Under the pieces are notes generated by a model. That model searched no databases and was not told the DNA's origin. It worked only from the letters and a program-made list of their open reading frames with translations. This document shows positions 16,750-25,514 of a stretch of 64,000 nucleotides of DNA, in pieces; within the stretch, counting starts at the first letter, position 1, and each line of letters begins with the position of its first letter. The position numbers were made by a program, and so were the translations under genes. The stretch lies in NCBI RefSeq assembly GCF_042665595.1, contig NZ_JBHTCT010000005.1, forward strand, positions 62,001 to 126,000, written 5' to 3'. Source of the DNA: Bhargavaea changchunensis. GTDB taxonomy: Bacteria; Bacillota; Bacilli; Bacillales_A; Planococcaceae.

Positions 16750-17197
16750 GGCTGTGCCCGATATGCCGGAAAGCTTCCTTCACTTTCCTGTCCTCGCGCA
16801 CATAGGGGATGCCCAGCTCTTTCAGAAGATCTTCGACGAGATAATCGTATTGAACGAGCATCTCGTCCCCTTCGAATTGCGCGGGAAGATGCCGGTTTCC
16901 AAGCTGGTGCGCAATCGTCCCCATCTCTTGGATCGAGCGCGGGCGGATGACCAGCAGATCGTCTGTCATGACATCGACGACAATCATATTATGGTCGTCC
17001 ATATAAAGGACATCGCCCGCCCGCAAGTCGCGCGGCTCCTTCAGACGAATTCCAATCTCTGTCCCGTGATCGGTCGTGACCCGCTGGATGCGCTTGACAA
17101 GCGTGTCGCTTTCGAGAAGGATCTTCTCCTTATGGCGGTTTCCAATCTCAGCCGGATCCATTTCATCAAGATTGCCCAAGATCCGTTCAACAATCAT
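16742..17197 (-). CDS. ureE: Urease accessory nickel chaperone UreE
   Basis: UreE carries nickel to the maturation complex. The 151 residues show the N-terminal peptide-binding domain (to about 70) and the metal-binding domain with LGNRHLPAQ, whose His is the conserved dimer-interface nickel ligand. The C-terminus ends GHSHD, a very short version of the histidine-rich tail seen in Klebsiella, so storage capacity is likely small. It follows ureC by 11 bases. Confidence 0.95.
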   Translation of the reverse strand: MIVERILGNLDEMDPAEIGNRHKEKILLESDTLVKRIQRVTTDHGTEIGIRLKEPRDLRAGDVLYMDDHNMIVVDVMTDDLLVIRPRSIQEMGTIAHQLGNRHLPAQFEGDEMLVQYDYLVEDLLKELGIPYVREDRKVKEAFRHIGHSHD

Positions 17198-17208
17198 GTC
17201 TTTTCACC

Positions 17209-18921
17209 TCAGAATAAGAAATATCGTTGCCCCATCGGCACTCGTTCAACCGGTTCACATGTCAGGTGCTCACCGTTTACATGAACTTCATAGGTTTGCG
17301 GGTCGACTTCGATTTCCGGTGTTTCGGAATTTAACTTCATGTCCTTTTTCGTTAAGGTGCGGATGCCGCCTACCGGAAGAACCCGCTTCTGCAGCCCCAA
17401 TTTCTCATGTACACCGTCTTCATAAGCTGCCTTCGAGATAAACGTAATTGAGCTTTCATGCAATGCTTTTCCGTACTGGGCATACATCGGTCGCATGATA
17501 TACGGCTGCGGAGTAGGAATCGAAGCGTTCGCATCTCCCATCAGGCCGCTTACGGCAAGCCCTGTCTTCAGGACCATCTCGGGTTTTACCCCGAAGAATG
17601 CCGGGTCCCATAGGACAAGATCCGCAATTTTACCGACCTCGACAGACCCTACATAATCAGAAATTCCATGGGTGATTGCCGGGTTAATCGTGTATTTCGC
17701 AATATAGCGTTTGGCACGGTTGTTGTCTGCATAATCGGAATCCCCTTTCAGGAGCCCCCGCTGCAGCTTCATCTTGTCTGCAACCTGCCACGTACGGATC
17801 GTCACCTCTCCGACACGGCCCATGGCCTGGGAATCTGAGCTCACCATACTGAAGACACCCATGTCCTGGAGAATATCCTCTGCGGCAATCGTTTCCCGTC
17901 GGATCCGGGAGTCCGCAAATGCAATATCCTCCGGCACGGACGGGTTCAGGTGATGACAGACCATGACCATGTCCAGGTGTTCGTCAATCGTATTGACCGT
18001 ATACGGAAGCGTCGGGTTCGTTGATGAAGGAAGAATATTCATATAGCCTGCCGACTTGATTAGGTCCGGGGCGTGGCCCCCTCCTGCTCCTTCAGTGTGA
18101 TACATGTGGAGAACCCGGTCCCGGACAGCCGCCATCGTCTCTTCCATAAATCCGCTTTCATTCAGAGTATCGGCATGCAGCGCCACCTGGACGTCGTATT
18201 CGTCTGCCACCGACAGGGCCATGTCCAGCGAGGATCCGGTCGCCCCCCAGTCTTCGTGGACCTTCAGGCCGATGACACCTGCACGAACTTGCTCGGCAAG
18301 CGGCTCTTTCGCCGCGGCATGGCCTTTTCCGGTAAAGCCTACGTTAATCGGAAGCCCTTCTGCCGCCATCAGCATACGGTGAATGTTCCATTCACCCGGT
18401 GTGACCGTGGTTGCCTTGGATCCCGTGGCAGGACCTGTCCCCCCGCCAATCAGTGTTGTGGTACCGGAAGAGAGGGCAACCTGTACTTGTCTCGGATTCA
18501 TAAAGTGGACGTGAGTGTCGATCGCCCCGGCCGTCACGATACGCCCCTCACCCGCAATGATTTCCGTGGATGCACCAATGATAATGTCAACGTTATCCAT
18601 GACGAGCGGGTTTCCGGCCTTTCCGATACCCGCGATTCGGCCGTCCTTGATGGCGATATCCGCTTTCACAATGCCCGTATAATCCAGGATGACGGCATTC
18701 GTAATCACGACATCTGCGGCCCCATCAGCCCTTGTTGCGAGCGGGTGCTGGCCCATTCCATCACGAATAACCTTGCCGCCGCCAAATACCACCTCATCAC
18801 CGTAAGATGTATAGTCCTTCTCAATCTGGATATACAAGTTCGTATCAGCCAGGCGGATAGAATCTCCCGTTGTAGGGCCAAACATTTCCGCGTACTGTTT
18901 TCTTGTCATTCGGAACGTCAT
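17209..18921 (-). CDS. ureC: Urease alpha subunit
   Basis: UreC is the catalytic subunit that hydrolyses urea to ammonia and carbamate at a dinickel centre. All active-site residues are intact with a constant +3 offset from the Klebsiella numbering: H137 and H139 (DTHVHF), carbamylated K220 and H222 (GLKVHEDWGATG), H249 (ALHADT), H275, flap C322 and H323 (VCHHLN), and D363. The length of 570 residues is standard. It overlaps ureB by four bases. An active enzyme is expected. Confidence 0.98.
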   Translation of the reverse strand: MTFRMTRKQYAEMFGPTTGDSIRLADTNLYIQIEKDYTSYGDEVVFGGGKVIRDGMGQHPLATRADGAADVVITNAVILDYTGIVKADIAIKDGRIAGIGKAGNPLVMDNVDIIIGASTEIIAGEGRIVTAGAIDTHVHFMNPRQVQVALSSGTTTLIGGGTGPATGSKATTVTPGEWNIHRMLMAAEGLPINVGFTGKGHAAAKEPLAEQVRAGVIGLKVHEDWGATGSSLDMALSVADEYDVQVALHADTLNESGFMEETMAAVRDRVLHMYHTEGAGGGHAPDLIKSAGYMNILPSSTNPTLPYTVNTIDEHLDMVMVCHHLNPSVPEDIAFADSRIRRETIAAEDILQDMGVFSMVSSDSQAMGRVGEVTIRTWQVADKMKLQRGLLKGDSDYADNNRAKRYIAKYTINPAITHGISDYVGSVEVGKIADLVLWDPAFFGVKPEMVLKTGLAVSGLMGDANASIPTPQPYIMRPMYAQYGKALHESSITFISKAAYEDGVHEKLGLQKRVLPVGGIRTLTKKDMKLNSETPEIEVDPQTYEVHVNGEHLTCEPVERVPMGQRYFLF

Positions 18922-19241
18922 GATTCTGCCTCCCCATCAAGCGGGCCGTCTACTTCATTGTGGAAACCATAGACGCGTCGCTCACCCGCAAAATCGATCA
19001 GTTCGATCTCCTTCTCATCACCCGGCTCAAAGCGTACGGCGGCACCCGCCGGGACGTTCAGCCGTTTCCCGTATGCTTTCTTCCGGTCGAACATCATCGC
19101 AGGGTTCACTTCATAGAAATGATAATGTGAACCGACCTGTACGGGCCGGTCTCCCGTGTTTGTCACGGTGATGGTCGTGATCTCCCTTCCCTCGTTACAG
19201 ATGATGTCTCCTTCTTGAAGAACATATTGTCCAGGATGCAT
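18918..19241 (-). CDS. ureB: Urease beta subunit
   Basis: This small structural subunit has 107 residues and shows the family core GDIICNEGREITTITVTNTGDRPVQVGSHYHFYEVNPAM and GAAVRFEPGDEKEIELIDFAG. It is separate from ureA, as in most bacteria but unlike Helicobacter, where they are fused. The stop overlaps the ureC start. Confidence 0.97.
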   Translation of the reverse strand: MHPGQYVLQEGDIICNEGREITTITVTNTGDRPVQVGSHYHFYEVNPAMMFDRKKAYGKRLNVPAGAAVRFEPGDEKEIELIDFAGERRVYGFHNEVDGPLDGEAES

Positions 19242-19263
19242 GATCAGTTTCCTCCTGTCTTGA

Positions 19264-19566
19264 TTATCGAATCGGATTGTGGACAGTGACGAGCTTTGTC
19301 CCGTCCGGGAAAGTCGCTTCCACCTGGATGTCCGGAATCATCTCCGGCACGCCCTCCATGACATCCTCACGGGAGAGGATATTCGCTCCAAACTCCATCA
19401 GCTCGGCGACACTCTTTCCGTCACGCGCCCCTTCCAGCACCTCGTAGGTGATCAGCGAAACTGCTTCAGGATGGTTCAGCTTCAGTCCGCGATCTTTCCT
19501 CCGGCGGGCCAGATCGGCCGCCACAACGATCAATAGCTTATCCACTTCACGCGGCAGCAAATGCAT
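19264..19566 (-). CDS. ureA: Urease gamma subunit
   Basis: The smallest urease subunit has 100 residues, exactly the family length when started at 19566, where MHLLPREVDKLLI begins and AAAGGAGGG lies just upstream. A longer in-frame start at 19617 is rejected because it would cover the leader hairpin. Motifs are LKLNHPEAVSLI and EVLEGARDGKSVAELM, the latter reading normally MxxG in relatives. First gene of ureABCEFGD. Confidence 0.97.
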   Translation of the reverse strand: MHLLPREVDKLLIVVAADLARRRKDRGLKLNHPEAVSLITYEVLEGARDGKSVAELMEFGANILSREDVMEGVPEMIPDIQVEATFPDGTKLVTVHNPIR

Positions 19567-19602
19567 CTTCTGTTCCCTCCTTTTATTCATTCCGTCCGAA
19601 CT

Positions 19603-19628
19603 AAAAAAAGCCCGCAACGAGACTTTTT
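19603..19628 (-). promoter_or_regulatory. Terminator-like hairpin in the ureA leader
   Basis: On the minus strand AAAAAGTC and GGCTTTTT can pair around an eight-base loop, followed by further T residues, about 40 bases before the ureA start. Upstream in the same leader CGTCC (19683-19687) could pair with GGACG (about 19647-19651). Together these could form an attenuator, but no known riboswitch class was recognised. Confidence 0.3.
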
Positions 19629-19704
19629 AAATGGTTCTGAATATTTCGTCCCAATCTTCTTCAGCTTTCCCTTCGGAGACGGACGGTAAACTACTTTCTA
19701 AACT

Positions 19705-19733
19705 ATATTAGCAAAATCAATTTGGGAAGTAAA
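19705..19733 (-). promoter_or_regulatory. Candidate promoter of the urease operon
   Basis: On the minus strand TTTACT (19733-19728), a 17-base spacer and TAATAT (19710-19705) give four of six matches in each hexamer. Other AT-rich hexamers, such as TATAAT at 19831-19826, are possible. Confidence 0.35.
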
Positions 19734-20008
19734 TTTGGACGCATCGGTCTTAGTTCCCTTTTCCGATTCCCTTTGCATTGGGGTTTTTCCATATAAAGAC
19801 CAAATGATAAAATGAATAACTTATTATTATATAAATAGTAAACGATAAGATAAAGCAAAGAAATTTACCCATTGGGTTTGTCGCTTTTCTTTGACACAGA
19901 CGGTCCATTTTAATAAGGAAGCTTTTTTCCTGATTTGATTAATGAGAGCTCCAGAACTACGGAACTGGTGAGACGTTTACATACTCTGCTGAGTCGCATA
20001 TCAAATTA

Positions 20009-20036
20009 AAAAGGACCGGCATCCGCCGGTCCTTTT
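20009..20036 (-). terminator. Terminator after the acyl-CoA ligase gene
   Basis: The stem AAAAGGACCGGC/GCCGGTCCTTTTT on the minus strand ends in T residues just past the stop at 20046. Confidence 0.85.
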
Positions 20037-20045
20037 CTTCATTCA

Positions 20046-21551
20046 TCATGCTTTCGCTTCTTCCGCTTTCGGCCTGAGTGTGTGCTTCAGGACCTTGCCC
20101 GAAGCGTTCCGTGGGAGGATATCCAGGAACTCAACTTCCGCCGGGAGTTTGAATTTCGCCAGTTGCTCCGCGCAATATTCGATGATTTTCTCCTCAGTGA
20201 GGCTCTTTCCTTCCTTGACCACAACAAATGCTTTCGGCACCTCACCGTAAACCGGATGCGGGACGCCGACGACAGCGGCCTCAAGCACTTCCGGGATTTG
20301 GAACAGTACTTCCTCGACTTCCAGCGGATAGATGTTTTCACCGCCGCGGATGATCATGTCTTTTTTGCGGTCGACGATGTAAAGCAGTCCGTCTTCATCG
20401 GTGCGCCCAAGGTCACCCGAATACATCCAGCCGTCACGGATGGTGCGGGCGGTCTCTTCCTCATTTTTCAGGTAGCCTTTCATGACTTGAGGGCCCTTGA
20501 CGACAATTTCCCCCACCTGGCCCGGCGGGAGCGTGCGCCCCTCTTCATCGACGACACGCACTTCTGTCCTAGGAAGCGGCTCGCCGACCGACCCGATCTT
20601 ATCGAGGGCGTAATGGTCTTTCAGTGTGGTCGCGGCAGGCGTATTCTCCGTCTGGCCGTACAGGTTCTGGACCTTCACGCCCGGGAATATCTCCTTCAGC
20701 TTTTTCACGAGCTCATATGGCATCGGTGCCGCGCCATAGCAGAACAGGCGCAGATCCGGGACATTGAGATCCCTGATATCCGGGCGGTTCAGGAGGATGG
20801 CGAACATCGCCGGCACGCCGAAGAACATCGTCGCCCGGCTTTCCTCCAGTGTCTTGACCGTCCGGTCCGGCGAAAACGCCGTCTCGATGATGAGCGAGCC
20901 GCCGCTTACCGATACCGCGTTCATGAACACATGGCTTGCAGCGCAGTGGAACAGCGGTGTCGTGATCTGCATCCGGTCATTTGCCGTGACGTCCATCGCC
21001 TCTGCCCAGATCTCCCCCGTCTCCAGAAGATTCCGGTGTGTCAGCATGACACCTTTCTGCTTGCCCGTCGTTCCCGAGGTATACATGATGACCGCCGTAT
21101 CATCCGAATTAAATTCCACCGGCTCGGGGGCAAGAGACGAGTCTTCCAGGATGGCATCGAACTCACCGGAACCTCCGATCTCCAACACTTCTTTGAAAGA
21201 GACACCCGTATCGTCCGCCGTCTTTCTAAGCGATTCATCGACTATCAGCGACTTGGCTTCGGAATGTTCGAAGATATAGCCGATTTCCCGCGCCGTCAGC
21301 TTCGTATTGACCGGCATGAGGATGAATCCGCCGAGCTGCACGCCAAAATAGGCGGCGACAAACGAGTCCGAGTTCCCCGCCAGAAGGGCGATCACATCAC
21401 CCGGCTGGTAACCCTGCCGCTGGAAATAAGCGGCGACCCGCTCCGCCTTCTTCCTGAACTCCCCGTATGTCCACTCCCTCCCCCCGAATGACGTATACAT
21501 TTTCTCCGGCTGTGTCTTACCGTATTCGACGACCACTTCTGGCATGAACAT
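20046..21551 (-). CDS. Long-chain fatty acyl-CoA synthetase-like AMP-dependent ligase
   Basis: The 501-residue ANL-superfamily enzyme should activate a carboxylic acid to its acyl-CoA through an acyl-adenylate. Motifs in order are the P-loop MYTSGTTGKQKG (about 156-167), TPLFHCAA, FFGVPAMF, YGAAPM, YGQTEN, SGDLGRTDEDG, the hinge DRKKDMIIRGGENIYPLEVE and the catalytic lysine in NASGKVLKHTLR near the C-terminus. The family commonly carries such names; the chain-length range cannot be read. It stands alone between terminators. A good AGGGAGCG site precedes the ATG at 21551, and a second ATG two codons later is possible. Confidence 0.88.
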   Translation of the reverse strand: MFMPEVVVEYGKTQPEKMYTSFGGREWTYGEFRKKAERVAAYFQRQGYQPGDVIALLAGNSDSFVAAYFGVQLGGFILMPVNTKLTAREIGYIFEHSEAKSLIVDESLRKTADDTGVSFKEVLEIGGSGEFDAILEDSSLAPEPVEFNSDDTAVIMYTSGTTGKQKGVMLTHRNLLETGEIWAEAMDVTANDRMQITTPLFHCAASHVFMNAVSVSGGSLIIETAFSPDRTVKTLEESRATMFFGVPAMFAILLNRPDIRDLNVPDLRLFCYGAAPMPYELVKKLKEIFPGVKVQNLYGQTENTPAATTLKDHYALDKIGSVGEPLPRTEVRVVDEEGRTLPPGQVGEIVVKGPQVMKGYLKNEEETARTIRDGWMYSGDLGRTDEDGLLYIVDRKKDMIIRGGENIYPLEVEEVLFQIPEVLEAAVVGVPHPVYGEVPKAFVVVKEGKSLTEEKIIEYCAEQLAKFKLPAEVEFLDILPRNASGKVLKHTLRPKAEEAKA

Positions 21552-21667
21552 AGCGTTCGCTCCCTTTGCGCTGTTAGATAATTAAAACTATTCTCCGTGT
21601 TCATGTTGGATTCCTGCATTTCACACGCCATTTCGGGTCGTTCAGACTATTTTACACTGGAAAAATA

Positions 21668-21700
21668 ATAAAGGCCGCCCCTCTCACGGGACAGCCTTTT
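21668..21700 (-). terminator. Terminator of the six-gene phosphoester operon
   Basis: On the minus strand an imperfect stem, AAAGGC-GTCCC with GGGGC-GCCTTT, is followed by an AT-rich tract. It overlaps the stop codon of the ATPase gene. Confidence 0.7.
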
Positions 21701-22775
21701 ACCGATATTCCATTTCATTCATTGCCTGGGATGACCCCACAGGGATTGTTCTGTATTGCAGGACGACCGGGTCGCCTGCGGACAGCCGGCCGGCAAGGCC
21801 CGTGACCAGGTCAACCGTTTGTTGGCCGACATCGATTGTATAATGGATTTCCCTTCCCTGATAAAGCACATTCCGCACCGTTCCTCTGATGCCTTCCCCG
21901 GTGCCGAATGCCAGCTGTTCCGGACGGAGCGGGCATAGGCCGGTGTCACGGAAGGCCGGTGCGACATCCGGAACGGCCCAGGCGATTTCCGGACTGCCGA
22001 ACGGATGGAAGCGGCCGTCCCTCCATTCGCCCGGAATCAGGTTCGCTTTTCCGATAAATGTCGCGACAAACGGGGTTTCCGGCCGCGAATAGATTTCTTC
22101 CGGAGGTCCGGCCTGTTCGATCCTGCCGCCGTTCATGACGACGATCCGGTCTGCCATCGCCAGTGCCTCATCCTGATCGTGCGTGACGTAGACGATGGAG
22201 GTGCCTGTCTGGCGGTGGATCGTCTGAATCTCATTCCGCAGTTCGAGCCGGAGCCGGGCATCGAGGCTCGAGAGCGGCTCATCCATAAGCAATAGTGACG
22301 GGTTCGGCGCCAGTGCTCGGGTGATGGCGACCCGCTGCTTCTGGCCGCCAGACAGTTCCGATGGCATCCGGCTGCCGTATTGGGCGAGGCCGACCATCGA
22401 AAGCATCTGCCGGACCCGTCCGGTCGCATCGTGTTTCAGCGCGGGATCAATGAACCGGTGATGGCGGAGCGGGAAGGCGACCTGTTCACTGACCGTCATA
22501 TGCGGCCAGAGCGCGAACGACTGGAACACCATTCCGAGATCGCGTTTTTCGGGCGGAACGGCAATACCCGCGCCGGCGACCGTTCGTCCGCCCATCCGAA
22601 TCTCTCCCGCAGAAGGAGTCTCGAATCCGGCAATCAGCCGGAGTAGCGTTGTCTTGCCGCAACCCGAAGGCCCGACGATGGCAACAAATTCCCCTTCGCC
22701 GATCTCCAGGTCGATGCCTTTCAGCGCATCCGTCTCCCCGAATGTTTTCCGGATGCCGGTCAGTTCTGTTTTCAT
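21699..22775 (-). CDS. ABC transporter ATPase, AfuC/FbpC/PhnT type
   Basis: This 358-residue ATPase drives the importer encoded just upstream. Walker A is GPSGCGKTT, the signature is LSGGQKQRVAITRAL, Walker B LLLMDEPLSSLD, and the switch His follows in VYVTHDQDEA. After about residue 235 comes a TOBE-type C-terminal domain (FIGKANLIPGEW, LCPLRPEQLAF, GTVRNVLYQGREIHYTIDV). It overlaps the permease gene by four bases and is the last gene of the operon. The family serves iron, sugar phosphates, 2-aminoethylphosphonate and others; the context here favours an organic phosphate. Confidence 0.88.
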   Translation of the reverse strand: MKTELTGIRKTFGETDALKGIDLEIGEGEFVAIVGPSGCGKTTLLRLIAGFETPSAGEIRMGGRTVAGAGIAVPPEKRDLGMVFQSFALWPHMTVSEQVAFPLRHHRFIDPALKHDATGRVRQMLSMVGLAQYGSRMPSELSGGQKQRVAITRALAPNPSLLLMDEPLSSLDARLRLELRNEIQTIHRQTGTSIVYVTHDQDEALAMADRIVVMNGGRIEQAGPPEEIYSRPETPFVATFIGKANLIPGEWRDGRFHPFGSPEIAWAVPDVAPAFRDTGLCPLRPEQLAFGTGEGIRGTVRNVLYQGREIHYTIDVGQQTVDLVTGLAGRLSAGDPVVLQYRTIPVGSSQAMNEMEYR

Positions 22776-24469
22776 GGTGTATTCAGCCTCCTTTTCCAGA
22801 TCCGCAGCACCAGAAAAGCCAGGCCCGCTATTGCCACCATCAGGAACAAGATGACGGCCGAATAGGCGGTCGAATGGGTCGTATAGCCTGCCTGCTCAAA
22901 GTTGAAGATGATGATGCCGATCGTCTCGGACCCGCTTGACCAGAGCAGCGACGAGACGGTCAGTTCGGTCAGCGACGTCAGCAAAACCAGAAGGGCCCCG
23001 CTCAGAATGCCGCCGGACAAAAGCGGCAGCAGGATTTTCCGCCACTTCTGAGAGGCTCCGGCGCCCGAGATGCGGGCTGCCTCTTCCATGTCAGGCGATA
23101 CCTGCGCCATCGCGGTCATGCTGCCGCGCACCTGAAGCACCATGAACCGCGTGACATAGGCAATCAGCAGGATCCAGGCGGTTCCGTAAATGCCTGGATT
23201 CCATCCGGGGACGGGCTCCATCCAGGCGAAGATCATCGCCAGGCCGAGCACGATTCCAGGAAGCGCATACGGCAGTCCGGCCGAAAGCTCGATATAGCGC
23301 ATGGCCCCTCCCGGCCTGCGTGTCCGGAAATACGCGATTGCCGTTCCGAAAACGAGGCAGATGAGCGAAGCGGCAACCGCAAGCTTCAGGCTGGTGCCGA
23401 TGGCCGCAAACGACTTTCCGTATTCGAACAGGACATATCGGTAATGCTCCAACGTGAGATTGTCAGGAATGAACGGCAGACCGTATGCCCGGATGACCGA
23501 AGTCTTCAGCATGGACAGGAGCGGCACGATTCCGGTGCCGAGCACGAACAGCCAGATCGCCGCCTCCACAAACGAACGTTTTTTTCCGAGACGGATCCTG
23601 GGCTCCGTGTCCGGAGCCGATGTCCCATCCGTTGCCGACTTCCTGAGAAGCATCCATTGAAACAGCGTTCCGGCGAGCGCAACAATAGCCAGGATGACCG
23701 ACAGCGCGGCTGCCCGGGAAAATGCCCCGGGACCGAAGCCGATGACTTCCTGATAGATCGCGGTGCTTAATACTGTGATGTTCGCCGGGATGCCGAGAAA
23801 TGCCGGGATTCCGAAGTTGTCGAGGTTCGACAGGAACGCGATCATCGCACCACTGACGATTCCCGGAAGCGCTAGCGGCAGCGTCACGCGGCGTAGCACG
23901 GTGAGGCGTCCGCCCCCTACCGCCCTTGCCGCCCATTCCTGCTCTTTCGGGATCCGCCGGAGCACATTCGCCGTGAACAGATGGACAAGCGGATAGTGGG
24001 TGATTCCGAGGACGAAAATGATGCCGCCCATGCTGTACAGGTTGATGTCTGCAAACGGGACGTCCGAGGCCAGCTGTGTCCAGGCAATCGTGACGATATA
24101 GCTTGGAATGATGAATGGCAGCAGAATGAACACCTGCAGCGCCTTCTTCATCCGGATGTCCGTATAGGCGGTGAGCCATGCCGTCGTTACGCCGAGCGCA
24201 AGGGAAAGCACTGTTGAACCTGCCGTGACGATCAGCGTGTTCAGGAACATCGTCCAAGTACCGGTTTCACTGAGAAGCGAGCGGTAATGCGCGAGCGATA
24301 TGCCACCCTCTTCAACAAAGCTCATATAAAACAGGCGGATGACCGGGAGGACAAAAAGCAGCGTGACGAGCAGCACCGAAAGCCATACCGGAACATGCCG
24401 CAACAGAGAAGAGCGGCGTCCGGCCCCAGCCGCCTGCCGCCCACCGTCATTCAGGGTGATCTGTGTCAT
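22772..24469 (-). CDS. ABC transporter permease with two fused transmembrane domains (AfuB/FbpB type)
   Basis: The 565-residue membrane protein has two permease domains in tandem, typical of FbpB/AfuB. Each has a coupling motif: EWAARAVGGGRLTVLRRVTLPLALP in the first half and EEAARISGAGASQKWRKILLPLL in the second. About twelve hydrophobic segments are apparent. The ATG at 24469 (MTQITLNDGG) is chosen since the longer frame would overlap the binding-protein gene. It begins 13 bases after that gene's stop and overlaps the ATPase gene by four bases. Confidence 0.88.
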   Translation of the reverse strand: MTQITLNDGGRQAAGAGRRSSLLRHVPVWLSVLLVTLLFVLPVIRLFYMSFVEEGGISLAHYRSLLSETGTWTMFLNTLIVTAGSTVLSLALGVTTAWLTAYTDIRMKKALQVFILLPFIIPSYIVTIAWTQLASDVPFADINLYSMGGIIFVLGITHYPLVHLFTANVLRRIPKEQEWAARAVGGGRLTVLRRVTLPLALPGIVSGAMIAFLSNLDNFGIPAFLGIPANITVLSTAIYQEVIGFGPGAFSRAAALSVILAIVALAGTLFQWMLLRKSATDGTSAPDTEPRIRLGKKRSFVEAAIWLFVLGTGIVPLLSMLKTSVIRAYGLPFIPDNLTLEHYRYVLFEYGKSFAAIGTSLKLAVAASLICLVFGTAIAYFRTRRPGGAMRYIELSAGLPYALPGIVLGLAMIFAWMEPVPGWNPGIYGTAWILLIAYVTRFMVLQVRGSMTAMAQVSPDMEEAARISGAGASQKWRKILLPLLSGGILSGALLVLLTSLTELTVSSLLWSSGSETIGIIIFNFEQAGYTTHSTAYSAVILFLMVAIAGLAFLVLRIWKRRLNTP

Positions 24470-24482
24470 CGGACCGCCCCCA

Positions 24483-25514
24483 TTATTCTCCGAACAGCTC
24501 CTTGAACTCGCGCTTATCGTCTTCACGGCCGCTGCTAAGCTCGTCAAGCGGCGCGGACAGGACGTTCATCTCATTGATGGATTTCAGCCCTTCAGGTGCT
24601 TCGACGCCTGTCCGGATCGGCGTGTATCCAAGTTCCGACGCAAGCTTCTGGCCTTCTTCAGACAGGACAAAATCGATGAATGCCTTTGCCGCATCTTCAT
24701 TGTCCGTATCCTTGATCATGCCGATCGGCTCCGTGATGACCGGGACGCCCTCTTCCGGATAAACGAGGTCTACCGGAGACCCTTCCGCTTTCGCGTTGGC
24801 GACAATGTAGTCAACCACCATCCCGTATGTCTTTTCACCTGCCTGCACGGCCTTCAGTGCCGCGCCGTTCCCCTGGACGACTGATGTCCCGTTTTCCTTC
24901 AACGATTGATAGAAGTCCCAGCCAAAGCTGTCCTGGCGGGTGAAGACCCCGGCGTTGTAGGCAGCCGCCCCACTGTATAGCGGGCTCGGCATGACTGCCT
25001 CATCTTTTGAGGCTGTTTCCGTGAGTACATTCCATGAATCCGGCAGCTGTTCCGCTTTTTCCGTATTGACGGCAAGAACAGTTGCCATCACTTTCGTTCC
25101 CGTATATGTATGGTCCTGATCAATGAAGTCTTTGGGAATCGCTTCAATTTCTTCCGATTCGTAAGGCTCCAGAAGATCCTGCTCCTTCAGGCCCTCGAAA
25201 GTCACACTGTCGGCAACAAGCAGGACATCGGCCTGGATTTCTCCGGCCTGCTCCTCGGCCAGCACCTTTCCGATGACTTCTTCCGTACCGGACCGGAAGA
25301 CGTTCACTTCCACTTCCGGATGCTTCTCATTAAACGCATTCACCAGTGCGGTCGCATCGGTGTCCGGCTGGGACGTGTAGAAGTCGAGCGTGCTGCTTGC
25401 GCCGCCGTCTTCCCCTGAATTGACTGCCTCCGATTCGGCATCCGTTCCCGAGCATGCAGCAAGCATCAGGCTTGCCGCAACGCCCATCGTAAGCATCGTC
25501 TTTTTAATTTTCAT
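24483..25514 (-). CDS. Extracellular solute-binding lipoprotein, AfuA/FbpA/PhnS-like
   Basis: The 343-residue lipoprotein has signal and lipobox MLAACS. The fold is the type 2 periplasmic-binding family of ferric and organophosphate binders: LDFYTSQPDTDATALVNAFNEKHPEVEVNVFRSGTEEVIGK, SPLYSGAAAYN, ENGTSVVQGNGAALKAVQAGEKTYGMVVDY and DFVLSEEGQKLASELGYTPIRTG. Ferric-binding FbpA proteins carry adjacent tyrosines where this one reads VVDYIVAN, which argues against iron. Some relatives bind sugar phosphates (AfuA) or aminoethylphosphonate (PhnS). Linked phosphatases and a PhoP-like box make a phosphate ester the preferred substrate. It overlaps surE by four bases. Confidence 0.85.
   Translation of the reverse strand: MKIKKTMLTMGVAASLMLAACSGTDAESEAVNSGEDGGASSTLDFYTSQPDTDATALVNAFNEKHPEVEVNVFRSGTEEVIGKVLAEEQAGEIQADVLLVADSVTFEGLKEQDLLEPYESEEIEAIPKDFIDQDHTYTGTKVMATVLAVNTEKAEQLPDSWNVLTETASKDEAVMPSPLYSGAAAYNAGVFTRQDSFGWDFYQSLKENGTSVVQGNGAALKAVQAGEKTYGMVVDYIVANAKAEGSPVDLVYPEEGVPVITEPIGMIKDTDNEDAAKAFIDFVLSEEGQKLASELGYTPIRTGVEAPEGLKSINEMNVLSAPLDELSSGREDDKREFKELFGE

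Larger units (their letters stand above)
19567..20045. other. Intergenic region ahead of ureA
   Basis: This stretch of about 480 bases contains no convincing gene. It is AT-rich at 19700-19960, holds a candidate ure promoter (19705-19733), a structured leader, and at its far end the terminator of the acyl-CoA ligase gene. A TGTC-N10-GACA inverted repeat at 19878-19895 resembles but does not match a GlnR/TnrA site. Confidence 0.6.

Noticed and set aside
15976..16950. 324-codon plus-strand frame over ureF and ureE
   Set aside because: Shadow; ureF and ureE are certain on the minus strand.
19878..19895. GlnR/TnrA-like inverted repeat TGTC-N10-GACA upstream of urease
   Set aside because: It is 18 instead of 17 bases long, has G where the consensus has A, and lies about 150 bases upstream of the candidate promoter.
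20082..21491. Long open frame antisense to the acyl-CoA ligase
   Set aside because: Arginine- and histidine-rich translation typical of the reverse strand of GC-rich genes; the minus-strand frame has clear ANL motifs.
24483..25514. Naming the binding protein as ferric iron transporter FbpA
   Set aside because: The adjacent tyrosines typical of iron ligands are absent and the operon holds three phosphate-ester-type enzymes.
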